Shown piece by piece: positions 26,787 through 36,646 of a stretch of 51,786 nt of DNA. The notes below the pieces were generated by a model. That model did no database searches, was not told where the DNA came from, and saw only the letters and a list, made by a program, of their open reading frames with translations. Location: NCBI RefSeq assembly GCF_017447225.1, contig NZ_JAFSNZ010000081.1, positions 1 to 51,786 on the forward strand. The letters are read 5' to 3'. Position numbers and translations under genes: made by a program. Position 1 is the stretch's first letter; every line of letters begins with the position of its first letter. This DNA comes from Methanobrevibacter sp. (lineage in GTDB: Archaea; Methanobacteriota; Methanobacteria; Methanobacteriales; Methanobacteriaceae).

Positions 26787-26839
26787 TTTTATCTAAAAAT
26801 AGTTATGAACTAAATAAATAATATAATTTACCCAAATTT

Positions 26840-26866
26840 AAAAAAAAGTGTATGAAAAAATCATAC
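26840..26866 (-). terminator. Intrinsic terminator of the adhesin-like gene
   Basis: GTATGA (26850-26855) and TCATAC (26861-26866) form a 6-bp stem with a 5-nt loop, overlapping the stop codon of the adhesin-like gene. On the minus strand a run of T (26840-26847) follows. Confidence 0.6.
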
Positions 26867-28561
26867 AATAGAAAATTTGAAAGGATGAAATCCATTTGCA
26901 AAAAATGGAATTTCAACAGTTGAAACAGCATTGTTACAAACAATACTGAATGAATAATTATTAAAATCGAAATTAAATTCCATAATTGACGTTTTCAATG
27001 AAACTGAATGATAATTGAAATCAATGAAAAAATTGAAAAATGAATTTTCAATATTTGCACAATTATCCCCAACATCAAAATTAACCAGATATGGCATTTC
27101 ACAGACATCTGCAAAATCCATGCTTTGATTTAAGGAATATGAATTAATAGAAATGACATTTTCAAAATCATTGAAATTTAAAGTATCCTTCACGAACAGA
27201 TTCAAATCATTCACTGAAAAATTGAAAGATAACGCCTTCAAATCAATTAGCTCAGCAAATAAGCTAGTTTTCCCGTAACATAGGATAAATTGATAATTTC
27301 CATCACAATCCAGTTGAATATTATAATCAATTATGTTGAGCTTGAAATCATCATTCAGACCCGACGACCGCATATTAAATTTTGACTTATTCATCGAAAT
27401 ATCCATTAGAAACTTGAAGAAATCATTAATCTGGCCCGGAATAAATTTATCCAGTGAAAAGAAATTATAAACTTCTTTTAAGATGTTGACTTCAATTATT
27501 TCAAAATGCACATAACTGCCAATAGTTTTAAGGCAATTATCTATCAGAATGAATGAATGTTCGCCGAAAATGCTGCCGGTGAAATAGTCATGAATTATTT
27601 CATTCTGTTTGTTTGAAATAGAGAATATAGCTTCACCATAATTGGCTTTATTTGAAATAAAATAAGAGTTTTTCACAACCAATGAAGCAGAAATTCCAGT
27701 GAATATGGCACCACCATAATCTGCAGAATTATATGCAAAATATGATGAATCAACTTCAAGCAAACCACTATTTTTATAAACGGCACCACCAGCATATGTT
27801 GCTGAGTTATTTATTGCAACAACATTAGTCAAATATGAAATAGAGCCATTATCATAAATAGCACCACCATATGATGCTTTTGAATCCTTGAATAGTGAAT
27901 AAGAAACGTTTAACTTGGAACAATTTGAATATACTGAACCACCTAATTCAATAGCTGTGTTATTATAGAAGTTTGTATTATGAATAATTACCTTGGATGC
28001 ACTAGCGACATAAACCGCACCACCAGCATAAGTTGCATGATTATTAATGAAAGTGGAATTATCTATATCTGTAAGTGAAGCATAATTTCCAACATTAACT
28101 GCACCACCATAATCTCCGAAATTATTCTCGAAAATAGAATTAAAGGCATACAGCTTAGCATTATTCTTTATTGACAGATTATTTAATGTCAAAGAGGATA
28201 TTGATAGAAATCCCTCAGACACTAAAGAATTGCCCAAACCATTAATAACAGTCATATTTTTTGATTGTCCAATAAGGGTAATGTTTTGAATAGTTATGGA
28301 TTGATCCAAATTATACTCACCATCGGCAAAATAAACTACAGAACCATCAACAAGTTTATCTGCAGATAAGAACTTATATGGTGAATTCTGAGTTCCATTA
28401 CCATCATTCAATGATGAAGCATCAAAATAAATGTTATTTGATATCTGATTATCAGCATCAACAGATTGTGAATCCAATGAAGTGACATTATCATTAGCAA
28501 AGCTAATTGGAATACAGAATAATATTAAAATTATTATTAGAAACATTATGTATTTTTTCAA
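26861..28561 (-). CDS. Adhesin-like secreted protein with Pmp-type beta-helix
   Basis: 566 residues. A signal peptide covers about residues 1-22 (MKKYIMFLIIILILFCIPISFA). From about 45 to 310 a right-handed beta-helix is built from short repeats of the polymorphic-membrane-protein type: GGAVNVGN, YAGGAVYVAS, YGGAIYDN, YAGGAVYKN and YGGAIFTG. The remaining about 250 residues hold no Gly-Gly repeats, are rich in Phe/Asn/Asp and have no membrane anchor; I do not recognise this domain. Such proteins are a large family of Methanobrevibacter surface or secreted proteins. The ATG follows ggaggt. The gene ends in a terminator hairpin. Confidence 0.85.
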   Translation of the reverse strand: MKKYIMFLIIILILFCIPISFANDNVTSLDSQSVDADNQISNNIYFDASSLNDGNGTQNSPYKFLSADKLVDGSVVYFADGEYNLDQSITIQNITLIGQSKNMTVINGLGNSLVSEGFLSISSLTLNNLSIKNNAKLYAFNSIFENNFGDYGGAVNVGNYASLTDIDNSTFINNHATYAGGAVYVASASKVIIHNTNFYNNTAIELGGSVYSNCSKLNVSYSLFKDSKASYGGAIYDNGSISYLTNVVAINNSATYAGGAVYKNSGLLEVDSSYFAYNSADYGGAIFTGISASLVVKNSYFISNKANYGEAIFSISNKQNEIIHDYFTGSIFGEHSFILIDNCLKTIGSYVHFEIIEVNILKEVYNFFSLDKFIPGQINDFFKFLMDISMNKSKFNMRSSGLNDDFKLNIIDYNIQLDCDGNYQFILCYGKTSLFAELIDLKALSFNFSVNDLNLFVKDTLNFNDFENVISINSYSLNQSMDFADVCEMPYLVNFDVGDNCANIENSFFNFFIDFNYHSVSLKTSIMEFNFDFNNYSFSIVCNNAVSTVEIPFFANGFHPFKFSIV

Positions 28562-28658
28562 TGAAAGACCTCCATGAATTCTACATTATATAATATGACA
28601 GTTATCGTATAAATAATATTACAATCCATTTAAGTAGATAATTGGATAATTATAATAC

Positions 28659-29222
28659 ATGAAAGAAATTGAAAAACTAAGAGCCGGACTTGAATACTGT
28701 TTTGATGATGAGGAAGTAGCTGATTTGAAACTTAATGCAGTCAAAAACTGTCAGATATACAATAATATTGATGAAACAGACAGACAAGCAAAATACAATT
28801 TTTTAAAAGAAATGCTTGGAAGCATTGGTGAAAATTCAGGAATTGAAAGAGGATTTAACTGCGACAATGGAAAAAACATCTTTATCGGAAACAATTTCGT
28901 TGCAAACTACAATGTGACAATCTTAGATGTCAAGGAAGTATATATCGGAAATGACGTGATGATCGGACCTGGCACGACAATAACCACAGTAGGCCATCCG
29001 ATCAATCCGAACGGAAGAAGAAAAAGACTTGCACAGGCAAGTGAAATTAAAATTGGAAATGACGTCTGGATTGGTGCAAATGTTTCAGTGCTGCCTGGTG
29101 TGACCATCGGAAATAATGTTATAATAGGTGCCGGAGCAGTCGTTAATCGGGACATACCGGACAATTCAATGGCCGTTGGCGTGCCTGCAAAGGTAATTAA
29201 AGAGATTGAAAAACCCATATAA
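28659..29222 (+). CDS. Maltose/galactoside O-acetyltransferase-like hexapeptide transferase
   Basis: 187 residues, the LacA/Maa length. A helical N-terminal cap ends with NCDNGKNIFIGNNFVANYN. A left-handed beta-helix follows with VYIGNDVMIGPGTTITTVGHPIN (catalytic His in VGHPIN), IKIGNDVWIGANVSVLPGVTIGNNVIIGAGAVV and a final GVPAKVIKEI. It transfers acetyl from acetyl-CoA to a sugar hydroxyl, but the sugar is not determined. It is transcribed divergently from the adhesin-like gene with a 97-bp shared promoter gap. Confidence 0.9.
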   Translation: MKEIEKLRAGLEYCFDDEEVADLKLNAVKNCQIYNNIDETDRQAKYNFLKEMLGSIGENSGIERGFNCDNGKNIFIGNNFVANYNVTILDVKEVYIGNDVMIGPGTTITTVGHPINPNGRRKRLAQASEIKIGNDVWIGANVSVLPGVTIGNNVIIGAGAVVNRDIPDNSMAVGVPAKVIKEIEKPI

Positions 29223-29739
29223 ATACTTTTTGTTATGAGTGAGGACAATATTTATCAGTCAGAACAATATTTATCAGTGAGCTCAACAAGCTTTAAATAT
29301 GTAAATAATCATAAAAACTAATTGACATCTTAATTGATGTCAAAATATATACCAAAATTCAACATTTAAGTCTAATGGATAAACCATTAGATGAATAGGG
29401 TGAGATTATATTAATTAAAATAGGCTCATGTGAATCATTAACAACAACAAAGTGAAAGGTTTTCAAAAATGCTTTTCACTAACACATCACCACATACATT
29501 AAAATGTATGTTTAATCTCACCCTATAACTTGTTTTATTATAATACTTATTTAAACTTTTTTTACGTTTAAAAGCAATATTACAATGACTTTAGAAAAAA
29601 ATAACAACATTAGAATATTGTTTGAATCTAGAAAAAATAGCAATTAAAAATTATAAGTGGGATGAGAAATACAATAAATTCATAATTTAATGTTTATTTC
29701 AATTAGGAATTCAAAAAAAGAAAAACAATAAGAAGTAAC
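29223..29739. other. Gene-free 517-bp gap with direct repeats and folded element
   Basis: No protein gene is supported. From left to right: a 15-bp direct repeat ACAATATTTATCAGT at 29245-29259 and 29264-29278 (19-bp period), and an 8-bp hairpin TTGACATC/GATGTCAA at 29322-29343. A TATA-like aaaatatata follows at 29342-29351, then the structured element 29371-29526 and a T-rich stretch at 29558-29563. The valS terminator is at the right end. The stretch 29565-29710 is plain AT-rich DNA. Confidence 0.6.
29371..29526 (+). ncRNA. Candidate structured non-coding RNA
   Basis: The element is built from perfect inverted repeats. A leading hairpin TCTAATGG/CCATTAGA spans 29371-29391. A 14-bp closing stem pairs ATAGGGTGAGATTA (29395-29408) with TAATCTCACCCTAT (29513-29526). 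Inside lie hairpins AGTGAAAGG/CTTTTCACT (29451-29480, one G-U pair) and ACATACATT/AATGTATGT (29492-29511). A TATA-like box at 29342-29351 lies about 25 bp before the first hairpin, and a T7 run at about 29557-29563 follows the last. This fits a transcribed RNA on the plus strand, though the palindromes read equally well on the minus strand. I do not recognise a known family; it is not RNase P, SRP or 7S RNA by its visible motifs. Confidence 0.45.
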
Positions 29740-29755
29740 CTATCTGATTACTTCT
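29712..29755 (-). terminator. Intrinsic terminator overlapping the end of valS
   Basis: AGAAGTAA (29731-29738) and TTACTTCT (29748-29755) form an 8-bp stem around the valS stop codon, followed on the minus strand by T-rich sequence (29713-29725). Confidence 0.65.
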
Positions 29756-32454
29756 AAAATCATATCTAAGTTTTCAGATTGCAAGATATCTACTTTTTTA
29801 CCTGATGCTCCCACAATCTCTTTTTTAATATTCAACATATCTTCACTTACTACCAGTTCACCGATAGCCAGTTCATGATTTTCAGCCAATATTGAATCAA
29901 TTTCATCCAAAGGAGTTGATTTTAGATAACCTATGATTTTACCTGCGTCCCCTTTGAATTTAGGTCCGATTTGAGACATGTCAGGTTCCACTTCGATGAT
30001 TTTTTCGTGAACTTCCGGTTTTCCTGATTTGATAGCTAAATCTTTGATTTTTAAGGTACCTTCAATATCATCAGCAAAGTCTTCAAAGATGCTTATTAAC
30101 TCATCATCTGTGGTGTAGACATTAACTTCTGCAAGTTCAGCATTTAAAGGTATTTTAGAAGCGGATTTGAATCTTCTTACTTCATCTATTAAATCAATAG
30201 TAGTATCTCCTTTAGTTTCAAATTCTTCACTTATGAGTTTGCTGTTAACTTCAGGCCAGGAAGTGGTGTGTATTGATTCATCATCAAAGTACTGATAGAC
30301 TTCTTCTGTAAAGAACGGTGCGATTGGAGCCAATAGTTTAAGTGAAGTTTCCACAACAGTCCTTAAAGTATATTTGGCCGCACGTCTTGATTCATCACTG
30401 ACATCACTGTATAGTCTGTATTTTACTGCTTCAATATATTCGTCACAGAAATCGTGCCAGAAGAATCTTTCTATTGATGTGATTGTATCTGCGAAGTTAT
30501 ATTCTGCAAATGCGTTATCCACTTTAATGTTTAGGCTGTTTAATTTGGATAAAATCCATAAATCAAGAGGTCCCAAATTATCTTTAACTTCATCATATAA
30601 TACTTCCTCATCGAATATCTGCATGCTGATAAATCTGAATGCATTCCAGAATTTTCTTAGGAATCTGTATCCGTGCTTGATGTCTTTCCAGTCGAATATT
30701 ACATCAGATCCAGGAACGCTGTTTGCTGCCCAGGTTCTTAAGGAGTCAGCACCATATTTTTCAATTACCTCTTCAGGTCCGACTACAAACTCAGGTCTTG
30801 ATTTACTCATTTTGTTTCCGTCTTCACCGAATACCATACCATTGATTACGATATCATCGAATGGTTTTTTGCCAGTTAAAGCAAGACATCTGAGTGTTGT
30901 ATAAAATGCCCATGTACGGATAATGTCATGTCCCTGCGGACGGATATTTGATGGGAAATGATTGACGTAATCCTCATTTGGCCATCCTGCAATGGACAAC
31001 GGTGAAATTGATGAGTCCATCCAAGTGTCTAGGACATCTTCTTCAGGGATGAATTCTTCACATCCGCATTCGCAGGCATGTTTAGGTTTGTCTTGAGTTG
31101 GATCAATTGGTAAGTCTTCAACTTCAGGTAGAATTACAGCTCCGCAGTCTTTACAGTACCATACTGGGATTGGAGTTGCAAATATTCTTTGTCTTGAGAT
31201 ACACCAGTCCCATTCCATTGAATCTGCCCAGTTTATCATACGGGATTTCATGTGTTCAGGCACCCATTTCATTTCATCGGCTGCGACTTTGGTTTTTTCA
31301 ATCAAATCCCTTACAGCTACAAACCATTGTTTTTTAACGAGAATTTCAATAGGAGTTTTACATCTCCAGCACTGTCCGACATTTTGGTCTACCTGTTCCT
31401 GTTTTAACAGATATCCTTCACTGTCCAAGTCTTCTATGGTTTGTTTTTTACAGGTCTGCAAGTCCATTCCTTCATATCTTCCAGCAGCTGCAGTTAATGT
31501 TCCGGTTTCATCGATTGCATTGATGATTTCCAAGTCGTATTTTTGAACCCAGCTTACGTCAGTTTTATCCCCAAATGTACAAATCATTACTGCACCTGTA
31601 CCAAATTCAGGATCTACTTCTTCATCTGCAATGATTTTTACTTTCTGATGTGATAACGGTACTTCAACATATTTTCCTAAAAGGTGAGTGTATCTTTCAT
31701 CTTCAGGGTGAATTACAACAGCAACACATGCAGACATCAATTCAGGACGGGTGGTTGCAATAAGGATACCTTCATCTGAAGGGTCAGCCTGTTTTCCTGA
31801 TGCCTGTGATGATACTATATCTTCATATGAATCTTCAACTGCAGGAGGGAAGTTGACATAGTTCAAAAATGTTGTGTTATCCGAATATTCAACTTCTGCA
31901 AAAGCAATAGCTGTCTCACAACGAGGACACCAGTTTACCGGGTGAATTCCCTGATAAATCAATCCTTCTTCATACATTTTTAAGAATGAATACTGGGTCT
32001 TTTTCATGTATTCAGGAGTCATTGTTACGAATTCACGACTCCAATCCTGTGAATAACCCATTGCCTGCATCTGAGCTTTCATTTTAGCAATGTTATCAGT
32101 AGTTAAATCAACACAATATTCTCTGAATTTTGCACGTGAAACATCATTTTTCTTGATTCCGTGAGTTTCTTCAACCTTTACTTCAGTTGGAAGACCGTGG
32201 CAGTCCCATCCCTGGGTGAACAATACATCATTGCCTTTCAGTCTTCTGTATCTTGCGTTCATATCAATGTAAACCCAATTCAATACGTGACCCAAGTGAA
32301 TTGAGCCTGTTGGGTATGGAGGGGGAGTATCGATTACATATCTGGGACGAGAGCCATCTCCAAGGTATTTGTAGATTTCTTCATCTTCCCATTTCTTCTC
32401 CCAAACCTTTTCTTTTTTGAAATCATAGTCTTTAGGAATTTCTTGGTTTGACAT
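29740..32454 (-). CDS. valS: Valyl-tRNA synthetase
   Basis: 904 residues, class I synthetase. The signature [13 protein letters not shown] has HLGH at residues 53-56; NKMSKS lies near residue 550. The editing domain contains [15 protein letters not shown]. Zinc-binding CPRC, CWRC, CKDC and CECGCEE clusters are present, as expected for the archaeal/eukaryotic form. It charges tRNA-Val and edits mischarged threonine. It stands alone with its own terminator and a 142-bp upstream gap shared with the ABC exporter promoter. Confidence 0.97.
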   Translation of the reverse strand: MSNQEIPKDYDFKKEKVWEKKWEDEEIYKYLGDGSRPRYVIDTPPPYPTGSIHLGHVLNWVYIDMNARYRRLKGNDVLFTQGWDCHGLPTEVKVEETHGIKKNDVSRAKFREYCVDLTTDNIAKMKAQMQAMGYSQDWSREFVTMTPEYMKKTQYSFLKMYEEGLIYQGIHPVNWCPRCETAIAFAEVEYSDNTTFLNYVNFPPAVEDSYEDIVSSQASGKQADPSDEGILIATTRPELMSACVAVVIHPEDERYTHLLGKYVEVPLSHQKVKIIADEEVDPEFGTGAVMICTFGDKTDVSWVQKYDLEIINAIDETGTLTAAAGRYEGMDLQTCKKQTIEDLDSEGYLLKQEQVDQNVGQCWRCKTPIEILVKKQWFVAVRDLIEKTKVAADEMKWVPEHMKSRMINWADSMEWDWCISRQRIFATPIPVWYCKDCGAVILPEVEDLPIDPTQDKPKHACECGCEEFIPEEDVLDTWMDSSISPLSIAGWPNEDYVNHFPSNIRPQGHDIIRTWAFYTTLRCLALTGKKPFDDIVINGMVFGEDGNKMSKSRPEFVVGPEEVIEKYGADSLRTWAANSVPGSDVIFDWKDIKHGYRFLRKFWNAFRFISMQIFDEEVLYDEVKDNLGPLDLWILSKLNSLNIKVDNAFAEYNFADTITSIERFFWHDFCDEYIEAVKYRLYSDVSDESRRAAKYTLRTVVETSLKLLAPIAPFFTEEVYQYFDDESIHTTSWPEVNSKLISEEFETKGDTTIDLIDEVRRFKSASKIPLNAELAEVNVYTTDDELISIFEDFADDIEGTLKIKDLAIKSGKPEVHEKIIEVEPDMSQIGPKFKGDAGKIIGYLKSTPLDEIDSILAENHELAIGELVVSEDMLNIKKEIVGASGKKVDILQSENLDMILEVIR

Positions 32455-32541
32455 AAATTTTCTCCTAATTATAGATAAAAATAATATTATTAGTTTTATA
32501 ATTTATTGTTTATAAAAATATTCAATTTAATATTCAAAACA

Positions 32542-32598
32542 TTTATATATGATAAAAGTCTAATAGGTACCTATAAAAAATAATTTGGAGGTACCTAT
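32542..32598 (+). promoter_or_regulatory. ABC exporter/marR promoter with two copies of a palindromic operator
   Basis: TATA-like tttatatat at 32542-32550 is followed at the expected start site by ATAGGTACCTAT, a perfect 12-bp palindrome (32563-32574). Its core AGGTACCTAT recurs at 32589-32598, where it overlaps the ribosome site (ggaggt) and the first two bases of the ATG. The copies are 24 bp apart. The MarR-family protein encoded as third gene of this operon is the obvious candidate to bind. Confidence 0.6.
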
Positions 32599-34306
32599 GA
32601 GAAATATCTTAAGACCGCTTAAAAGCAAAATTCCACAAATAATAATGGTAATAATCTTTCTGATAATTCAGGCATACTGTAACCTTACATTACCTTCATA
32701 CACCGCAAATATTGTAAATATCGGTATTCAAAATGCAGATATTGACTATATAATGAATACAGGTATGATGATGTTGGCAATGGTTGGAATTTCAGTTCTG
32801 GCTGCAGTTTTTTTATCATACTTTTCAAGCAGAATATCCTCAGGGTATGCAAAAGACTTAAGAAAGATAGTTTACAGGAAAGTTCTCAAGTTTTCAAACC
32901 ATGAACTCAATGACATATCCAGGTCATCACTCATCACCCGTACAACAAATGATATCAATCAGATTCAAAGTGTTATCGGCATGGTATTGACAACACTGTT
33001 ATTTGCACCAATTCTTGGAATAGGAAGTGTAATTAAAGCATTTGAGCTTGGAACCGACCTGTCATGGATTATTCTAATCACATTCATAGTGGTCGCATCA
33101 CTATTGCTTATAATAATTACAAGAGTGTTGCCGTACTTTAAGGTAACGCAGGAAATAATCGACAAGATGAACAGGACTTCAAGAGAAATCCTTCTTGGAA
33201 TTCCAGTTATAAAAGCATTTGTAAAGCAGAAAGTAGAACAGGAAAAATTCGAAAAGATAAATCGGGAATTTGTTGACGTTAACTTATATGTTTACAGAAG
33301 AATTTTCATTCTGATACCGTCAATGAGTTTAATTATGAATGTAATGATTGTTTTGATACTCTATTTCGGAGCATACAATGCCCTCAGCTCATCAATTTTA
33401 ACAGGAGACATTATCGCATTCATCCAATATTCAACACAGATTGTAACGTCCTTTATCATGATGGGCGGATTTTTAATCATGCTTCCAAGAATCATTGTTT
33501 CCGGAAGACGTGTTGCGGAAGTTCTAAACACTGAAATCACAATTACCGACGGTGAACTAACAGAAATTAGTGATAAACCCAGTTTGGAATTCAAAAACGT
33601 TTCATACAAATACCCTAGAAGTGAAAAAGAAACATTAAAAGACATCAATTTTAAATTGGAGCCGGGAAAAACCACAGCAATCATAGGAGGAACAGGAAGC
33701 GGAAAATCCACAATCCTCAACCTGATTCCAAGGCTGCAGGATCCGACTTCAGGAGAAATCCTGATTAACGGCAGAAACATTAAAGACTACACTCTAAAAG
33801 CGCTGAGGGATAAAATCAGCTTTACGCCACAAAAAGCAATTCTTTTCCAGGGAACTGTCAAATCAAACATGCTTACAGGAAAGGATGATGCGAGTGACAG
33901 CGAAATTGAGGATGCATTAAAATTGGCACAAGTCGATTTCATTGATTCGATATATGACAAAGTTTCACAGGAAGCGTCAAATTTCTCAGGAGGACAGAAA
34001 CAAAGACTGTCAATAGCCAGAGGAATAATTGGAAAGCACAGCTTTTATCTGTTTGATGACTGCTTTTCAGCACTTGACATGAACACGGAAGCAAAAGTGA
34101 AAGACAACCTGTACTCACTGTCAGAGGACTCATCCATATTGATTGTATCCCAAAGGATTTCAACAATAAAGGATGCTGATGAAATTATCGTAATGGACAA
34201 CGGTGAGATAATTGATAGGGGAACACATGACGAGCTGAATGAAACGTGTGATGTATATCACGAGATAGTATCTTCACAAATCGACAGCATGGAGGTGACA
34301 TTATGA
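32597..34306 (+). CDS. ABC exporter half-transporter with degenerate Walker B (LmrC/BmrC-like)
   Basis: 569 residues from the ATG at 32597, 5 nt after ggaggt; the open frame begins at a TTG at 32585 inside that site. Six membrane helices (about 15-305) precede an ATPase domain: Walker A GGTGSGKST (364-372), Q loop TPQKA, signature FSGGQ (463-467), Walker B FYLFDD. The catalytic Glu after Walker B is Asp488, which marks the non-catalytic half of a heterodimeric exporter. The partner gene overlaps by 4 bp (ATGA). With the MarR regulator downstream the set resembles bacterial multidrug systems such as LmrCD; the substrate is not determined. Confidence 0.92.
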   Translation: MRNILRPLKSKIPQIIMVIIFLIIQAYCNLTLPSYTANIVNIGIQNADIDYIMNTGMMMLAMVGISVLAAVFLSYFSSRISSGYAKDLRKIVYRKVLKFSNHELNDISRSSLITRTTNDINQIQSVIGMVLTTLLFAPILGIGSVIKAFELGTDLSWIILITFIVVASLLLIIITRVLPYFKVTQEIIDKMNRTSREILLGIPVIKAFVKQKVEQEKFEKINREFVDVNLYVYRRIFILIPSMSLIMNVMIVLILYFGAYNALSSSILTGDIIAFIQYSTQIVTSFIMMGGFLIMLPRIIVSGRRVAEVLNTEITITDGELTEISDKPSLEFKNVSYKYPRSEKETLKDINFKLEPGKTTAIIGGTGSGKSTILNLIPRLQDPTSGEILINGRNIKDYTLKALRDKISFTPQKAILFQGTVKSNMLTGKDDASDSEIEDALKLAQVDFIDSIYDKVSQEASNFSGGQKQRLSIARGIIGKHSFYLFDDCFSALDMNTEAKVKDNLYSLSEDSSILIVSQRISTIKDADEIIVMDNGEIIDRGTHDELNETCDVYHEIVSSQIDSMEVTL

Positions 34307-36108
34307 GCCCGCCACCGGCAAGAAGAAAACCTCCTGAAAAGGCAACAGACAACAGAAAAGCAATAAAAAATATATTATTCCTATTGAAAGACTATAAACT
34401 GAAAATAGTGCTCACAGTAGTGTTCGGTATTGTTTCAACTGTGTTCAGCGTCATTTCACCATTATTGATTGGTCTTGCAACAACCACAATATTTGATGGA
34501 ATCAACAGAATTATGAATAACACAGGAACAATAGACTTCAATTCCTTATTATTCTATTTAAGTGTGGTTGTAGTCCTTTATATCATAAGTTCAGTGTTTT
34601 CATACCTTCAAAGCTATGTATTAATTGACATTTCAACAGACATCAGCTATAACTTAAGATCAAGGATAATGGAAAAGATCACATCACTTTCAATGGACAA
34701 TGTTGATGAAAACAAAAGGGGAGACATATTATCAAGGATTACCAACGATGTCGATTCACTCCAAAATGGAATTACACAGGCTTTCCTTCAGATGCTGACC
34801 GCAATAATAACAATCATAGGCGTTTTTGTAATGATGCTCTACATCAATGTATGGATGACGCTTGCAACAATAATTCTCGTGCCAGTATCATTTTTAATGA
34901 TAATTCTCGTTACAAGATATTCCCAAAGCTATTTCCTTAAACAACTTGTCTTTAAAGGCAGTCTGAATGCGCAAATCGAAGAGACATTTACAGGTCATGA
35001 CATCATACGCGCATTCAACCAGGAGGAAAAATCAATTGAAAAATTCGAACAGGACAACGATGAATGGTACACACAGGAATGGAAATCACAGTTCTTCTCA
35101 AGCCTTACAGGTCCTGCAATGAACTTCATTTCAAATTTTGCATATGTTCTTATTGCAGTTCTTGGAGCAATATTCGTGCTTGAAAAAGCAATAGCTGTTG
35201 GAGACATTTTAGCATTCTTCCAATACATTGAAAACTTTACAAGACCAATCCAGCAAATCACAAGAGTGATGAGTCTTGTTCAAACAGCAATGGCGGCTAC
35301 TGAAAGGATATTTGAATTTCTGGAACTTGATGATGAGGAAAACCCATCAGACAGACAAATCACAGATATTGAAAAGGAAATTACCTTTGAAAATGTCAGC
35401 TTCGGGTACACTCCAAATGAAAAGATCATTAAAAACCTATCATTCAATGTCAAAAAAGGTGAAAAGATAGCGATTGTCGGAGAAACAGGAGCAGGAAAAA
35501 CCACAATAGTCAAACTGCTAATGAGATTCTATGATATTGATGGGGGAGAAATAAAAATTGATGGAGTAAACATAGAAGAATACGATAAACACTCAATAAG
35601 ATCACTTATCGGAATGGTTCTGCAGGATTCCTGGCTGTTTTCAGACACCATTGCAAACAATATCCGTTACGGAAAACTGGATGCAACTGATGAGGAAGTT
35701 ATGGAAGCGGCAAGCCAAGTTTATGCTGATAACTTCATTAAGCAATTACCTGACGGATACGACAGCCTTTTAAATGAGGATGTTGACAACATTTCCCACG
35801 GACAAAAACAGCTCCTAACAATAGCTAGAACAATACTGTCTTCCAAAAAGATATTGATTCTGGATGAAGCAACATCAAGCGTCGATACAAGAACCGAAAA
35901 ACTGATTCAAAAGGCAATGGACAGGCTTATGGAAAACAGAACCAGCTTCATTATAGCACACAGGTTATCCACCATCAAGAATGCGGATAAGATTATAGTT
36001 ATTGAAAATGGTGAGATAATAGAATCCGGAAACCATGAAGAACTGATTGCCAAAAAAGGATATTATTACAATACACTAAATACACAAAATAAGGAGAATA
36101 TAATATGA
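34303..36108 (+). CDS. ABC exporter half-transporter, catalytic partner (LmrD/BmrD-like)
   Basis: 601 residues. A Pro/Arg/Lys-rich N-terminal leader (1-22) is followed by six membrane helices and an ATPase domain: Walker A GETGAGKTT (393-401), signature ISHGQ (497-501) and Walker B LILDEATSSVD with catalytic Glu522. The signature departs from LSGGQ, so this half has the intact catalytic Glu but a weak signature. This is complementary to the partner (good signature, no Glu). Together they form one competent and one degenerate ATP site. It overlaps both neighbours by 4 bp. Confidence 0.92.
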   Translation: MSPPPARRKPPEKATDNRKAIKNILFLLKDYKLKIVLTVVFGIVSTVFSVISPLLIGLATTTIFDGINRIMNNTGTIDFNSLLFYLSVVVVLYIISSVFSYLQSYVLIDISTDISYNLRSRIMEKITSLSMDNVDENKRGDILSRITNDVDSLQNGITQAFLQMLTAIITIIGVFVMMLYINVWMTLATIILVPVSFLMIILVTRYSQSYFLKQLVFKGSLNAQIEETFTGHDIIRAFNQEEKSIEKFEQDNDEWYTQEWKSQFFSSLTGPAMNFISNFAYVLIAVLGAIFVLEKAIAVGDILAFFQYIENFTRPIQQITRVMSLVQTAMAATERIFEFLELDDEENPSDRQITDIEKEITFENVSFGYTPNEKIIKNLSFNVKKGEKIAIVGETGAGKTTIVKLLMRFYDIDGGEIKIDGVNIEEYDKHSIRSLIGMVLQDSWLFSDTIANNIRYGKLDATDEEVMEAASQVYADNFIKQLPDGYDSLLNEDVDNISHGQKQLLTIARTILSSKKILILDEATSSVDTRTEKLIQKAMDRLMENRTSFIIAHRLSTIKNADKIIVIENGEIIESGNHEELIAKKGYYYNTLNTQNKENII

Positions 36109-36626
36109 ACAACGAATTGTTATATCTCAAGCTATTCAGATTAAGCCATATGATGGATATAAACAATAAACGATGCAATAAAAAGACAATAACTAAAGGT
36201 CAGGGCAGAATCTTGATGATTTTACAAAAAAAAGATGGAATATCAACAAAGGATCTGGCTGAGATAATGGACATCAGAGTAACATCTCTTAATGAAACAC
36301 TCAACAAGTTAGAACAGAAAGGATATGTGAAAAAGGTAAAATCTGAAACGGATAAAAGGATTTTACTCATATATTTAACAGACAAAGGTCGTGAATTTGA
36401 ATTCATTAAACTAAAGGATGTAGATATCTTCAACTGCTTGAATGAAAAAGAAAAAGAGGAATTCAACGAATATCTGAATCGTGTGACCCTGACATATCAC
36501 AATAAGCTGAAAAATGAAAATCCCGAATTTGAAAAAATGTTTAAACACAGACAAGAGCTGTTTAAAAAGCATTTTGGTGATATTAATCCTGATGAAACAT
36601 GGTTTTTAAACAAAAATATTAAATAA
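36105..36626 (+). CDS. MarR-family transcriptional regulator
   Basis: 173 residues. A winged helix lies at about residues 25-100: GRILMILQKKDGISTKDLAEIMDI, recognition helix VTSLNETLNKLEQKGYV and wing KVKSETDKRILLIYLTDKGREF. Flanking helices would make the dimer. The start overlaps the exporter stop (ATGA), so it is the third gene of the operon and probably represses it through the AGGTACCTAT sites at 32563-32598. The ligand is unknown. A terminator hairpin overlaps its 3' end. Confidence 0.9.
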   Translation: MNNELLYLKLFRLSHMMDINNKRCNKKTITKGQGRILMILQKKDGISTKDLAEIMDIRVTSLNETLNKLEQKGYVKKVKSETDKRILLIYLTDKGREFEFIKLKDVDIFNCLNEKEKEEFNEYLNRVTLTYHNKLKNENPEFEKMFKHRQELFKKHFGDINPDETWFLNKNIK

Positions 36627-36646
36627 TCCACTTTAGGATTATTTAA
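36619..36646. terminator. Bidirectional hairpin terminator after marR
   Basis: TTAAATAATCC (36619-36629) and GGATTATTTAA (36636-36646) form an 11-bp stem with a 6-nt loop between the marR end and the end of the opposite pseudogene. A related sequence (ggattatttaat) recurs at 36991-37002 at the end of the intact paralog. Confidence 0.6.

Noticed and set aside
29395-29526. The folded element as a miniature inverted-repeat transposable element
   Set aside because: No target-site duplication flanks the 14-bp inverted repeat, and no second copy was noticed in the window; a small ncRNA fits the TATA-like box and T run better, but this is not excluded.
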